Part shown: positions 62,248 to 64,000 of the stretch, one piece after another | How positions within the stretch are numbered: the stretch's first letter is position 1 | Layout of the letters: every line of letters begins with the position of its first letter | Assembly (NCBI GenBank): GCA_009697105.1 | Contig: SIAQ01000010.1 | Location: forward strand, 1 to 64,000 | Source: Gemmataceae bacterium | GTDB taxonomy: Bacteria > Planctomycetota > Planctomycetia > Gemmatales > Gemmataceae | Reading direction: 5' to 3' | DNA: 64,000 bases | Made by a program: the position numbers and the translations under genes | The notes under the pieces: generated by a model | Seen by the model: the letters and a program-made list of their open reading frames with translations, nothing else | Databases searched by the model: none | What the model was told of the DNA's origin: nothing

Positions 62248-64000
62248 TCAAACAATTTCCGCCAACCATCGGCCCGTCGACGATTCGATTTGTTGCATTA
62301 GTTGCTCGGGTGTACCGGTCCGTACCGAGTCCGCTTCCGGCTCGACGATCCAGTCCGCACTGCGCAAAATCGCCTCGTCGTTATCGAGCACCACGAGCGA
62401 ATGGCCCGCCGACAACAGCCGATCGAAGCACCCTAACAAATCGGCGACATCCACCGCGTGCAACCCCGCGCTGGGATCGAGCAGCACGAACAGGCACCCG
62501 CCCTTGCGGCTTGTCGCCAAATGATTCGCCAATTTTAGGCGCTGACATTCGCTGCCTGACAGGGTCTCCACCGATTGGCCGAGCCGAAGGTAGTCGAGAC
62601 CTACATCGAGCAGCACCTTGAGTTTCTTCTCGATTTTCGCTTGTGCCCGGAAGAAGCGAAACGCCTCACGAATCGATAGATCGAGCACCGCGGCGATGCT
62701 TCGGCTGCGCACCTTGATGTCGAGAATCTCGCGCCGATAACGCCGACCCTGACAGTCGGGGCACACGGTCGTGACATCGGCGAGGAACTGCATGTCGATC
62801 GTCAGGCTGCCTTGCCCTTCGCATGTCCCGCAACGACCGCCCGGCTGGTTGAAACTGAAATGCCCCGGCCCGAAGTTGCGGATCTTTGCATCGACAGCTT
62901 CAGAGAAAAGTGCACGGATGTCGTCAAAAACCTTCAAATAGGTCGCCGGGTTGCTGCGTGCCCCGCGTGCCAGCGGTGACTGATCGAGCAGCACGACATC
63001 CGTGATTCCCTTGGGCGGCTTCGCCTTGGCGAGCGTGTCAACCCACCGCCGTCGGGCTGATTCGTCCACGCCGGCGACGACGCACAAGACGCCAAGCGGA
63101 AGCCCGATCGTGCTCGCCGATTTCCGGCGATGCCTGGGCGTCTCGATGTGCGTTCGCCCAGTCCACCAGTCGATCGTTGGCGATGGTTCCGCCTGTGCGA
63201 GTCCGCTGGGCGGTCCGTGGTAGGTGACAGTCCCGCCTTCCTCGGCGGTGCCGGGGCCGAGGTCGATGACGTGATCCGCCGCCGTGATGATGCCGCGCTC
63301 GTGCTCGATGACGACGACAGTGTTGCCTCGATCGCGCAAGGCCAGCAGCGCGTCGCGCACGCAATCGTGCTGGGTGGGATGCAGGCCCATCGTCGGTTCG
63401 TCGATCACGTAGAGAACGTTGACCATGTAGCTTGCCAGCGCGCCCGCTAACATCAATCGGCGCAGCGAACCGTCCGACATATCCTGTGCGCGTTGGCCCA
63501 GACATAGTTCGCTCAGACCGAGTTGACGCATCGCGCAAAGCTGCGTGTCCACAGCCAAACGCAAAGGCTCAAGATTAGCATCCAGGCGATTCAGCGTCTC
63601 TGCCAGTGCGACGACGGGAAGCGCAAGCCAATCGACAATCGACCGTCCGGCGACGTGGCCTGCGCGGGCATCGGCGTTGAAGCGCGCGCCATCGCAAGCG
63701 GGGCAGGGCGTCGCCGACTTGCCCGGTTTGCAAAGACCTGCACCGTCGCATTCTGGGCAAGCGCCGAGCGGATCGCCGGCATCGAACAGCCGAGCCGACG
63801 GGACGGGAAAAAATCGATTGCACGCGATGCAGCAATACCGGCGATCGAACTCGCGCGTGTGCTGATCCGCGAGGACGGCCAATCGACCCTCGCCGCGGCG
63901 GAATGCGGTCTCCGCCGATTCGGTGATCCGTTCGAGCGTCGCCTTGCCGACTTCGAGGCGATCGATCAGCACCCAGCCGACATCGGGCGGGACGATCGGC
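62248..64000 (-). CDS. UvrA paralogue with degenerate second ATPase site (partial, 5' end outside window)
   Basis: The C-terminal 580 or so residues of a UvrA-type ABC ATPase. The frame is open across the window edge. Zinc-binding CxxC pairs (YCCIAC, CPEC, CPAC) and LYVIDEPTMGLHP (Walker B) with VVVIEHE in the first half fit UvrA. The first signature reads MSDGS instead of LSGGE. In the second half the expected GVSGSGKS Walker A is replaced by VAGVDESARRRW, with no P-loop lysine, and Walker B reads LLDPSAGLH where DEP is expected. The second signature (LSGSECQRLKLA) and zinc ligands (CGTCEG...CPDCQG) are kept. It is likely a non-repair or regulatory paralogue. A true uvrA should exist elsewhere. 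Confidence 0.85.
   Translation of the reverse strand, partial: PIVPPDVGWVLIDRLEVGKATLERITESAETAFRRGEGRLAVLADQHTREFDRRYCCIACNRFFPVPSARLFDAGDPLGACPECDGAGLCKPGKSATPCPACDGARFNADARAGHVAGRSIVDWLALPVVALAETLNRLDANLEPLRLAVDTQLCAMRQLGLSELCLGQRAQDMSDGSLRRLMLAGALASYMVNVLYVIDEPTMGLHPTQHDCVRDALLALRDRGNTVVVIEHERGIITAADHVIDLGPGTAEEGGTVTYHGPPSGLAQAEPSPTIDWWTGRTHIETPRHRRKSASTIGLPLGVLCVVAGVDESARRRWVDTLAKAKPPKGITDVVLLDQSPLARGARSNPATYLKVFDDIRALFSEAVDAKIRNFGPGHFSFNQPGGRCGTCEGQGSLTIDMQFLADVTTVCPDCQGRRYRREILDIKVRSRSIAAVLDLSIREAFRFFRAQAKIEKKLKVLLDVGLDYLRLGQSVETLSGSECQRLKLANHLATSRKGGCLFVLLDPSAGLHAVDVADLLGCFDRLLSAGHSLVVLDNDEAILRSADWIVEPEADSVRTGTPEQLMQQIESSTGRWLAEIV

Overview
The window looks like a chromosomal segment of a planctomycete, most likely of the Gemmata/Gemmataceae type. 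This is inferred from the gene families and not from any search. The markers are three DUF1559 pseudopilin-like proteins with an N-terminal methylation motif and an H-x9-DG C-terminal signature, DUF1501/DUF1549/DUF1552/DUF1592-class secreted proteins with cytochrome-like CxxCH motifs, PPC-domain surface proteins, WD40-cytochrome fusions and an FHA/GAF/HD-GYP protein. The DNA is moderately GC-rich, genes lie on both strands in short operons, and intergenic regions are rich in palindromic repeats.

Layout. 1-3.4 kb is a decayed accessory patch: an IS630-type transposase relic, the first codons of an IS110-type transposase, and an integron-integrase-like N-terminus broken by an amber codon and joined in frame to the 3' third of a succinyl-CoA ligase beta gene. 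3.5-9.3 kb (minus strand) holds a DUF1559 pseudopilin/lipoprotein pair and a MacB permease, LolD-type ATPase and TolC-type exporter without an adaptor gene. 9.3-9.9 kb is a nest of palindromes. 10-12 kb has a tyrosine-phosphatase-like protein and an LptF/G permease. 12.1-15.6 kb has a DUF2330 protein and a PPC-domain protein. 16-17.6 kb encodes the FHA-GAF-HD-GYP protein. A BON-domain protein, a tRNA-Arg(ACG) with a near-consensus promoter, a second lipoprotein/DUF1559 pair, glmS and a DUF11-type protein follow to 24.6 kb.

25-27.3 kb carries selA and a metallophosphoesterase. 27.7-37.8 kb is a long minus-strand run: DUF1592, a small hypothetical, Uma2, DUF1552 and higBA, then DUF1549/1553, an SNase-like protein and DUF1501. 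38.9-44.3 kb encodes a 1212-residue zinc-ribbon/membrane protein with four C-terminal Ig-like repeats, a coiled-coil membrane protein and a small membrane protein. 44.6-48.8 kb is a PPC protein plus cytochrome-WD40 protein. 49-58.6 kb is mainly housekeeping: EF-G, a conserved hypothetical, aroC, an N-carbamoylputrescine amidase-like hydrolase, a HAD phosphatase and an enlarged Tex. 58.7-61.9 kb has a third lipoprotein/DUF1559 pair and a DUF900-type lipoprotein hydrolase. The window ends inside a UvrA paralogue whose second ATPase site is degenerate.

The strongest structural signal is a set of at least five families of short interspersed palindromes. They sit mostly at gene ends, sometimes nested, and in one case are inserted in frame inside the 1212-residue protein. 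I did not find a CRISPR array, a prophage or a recognisable complete new defence system.
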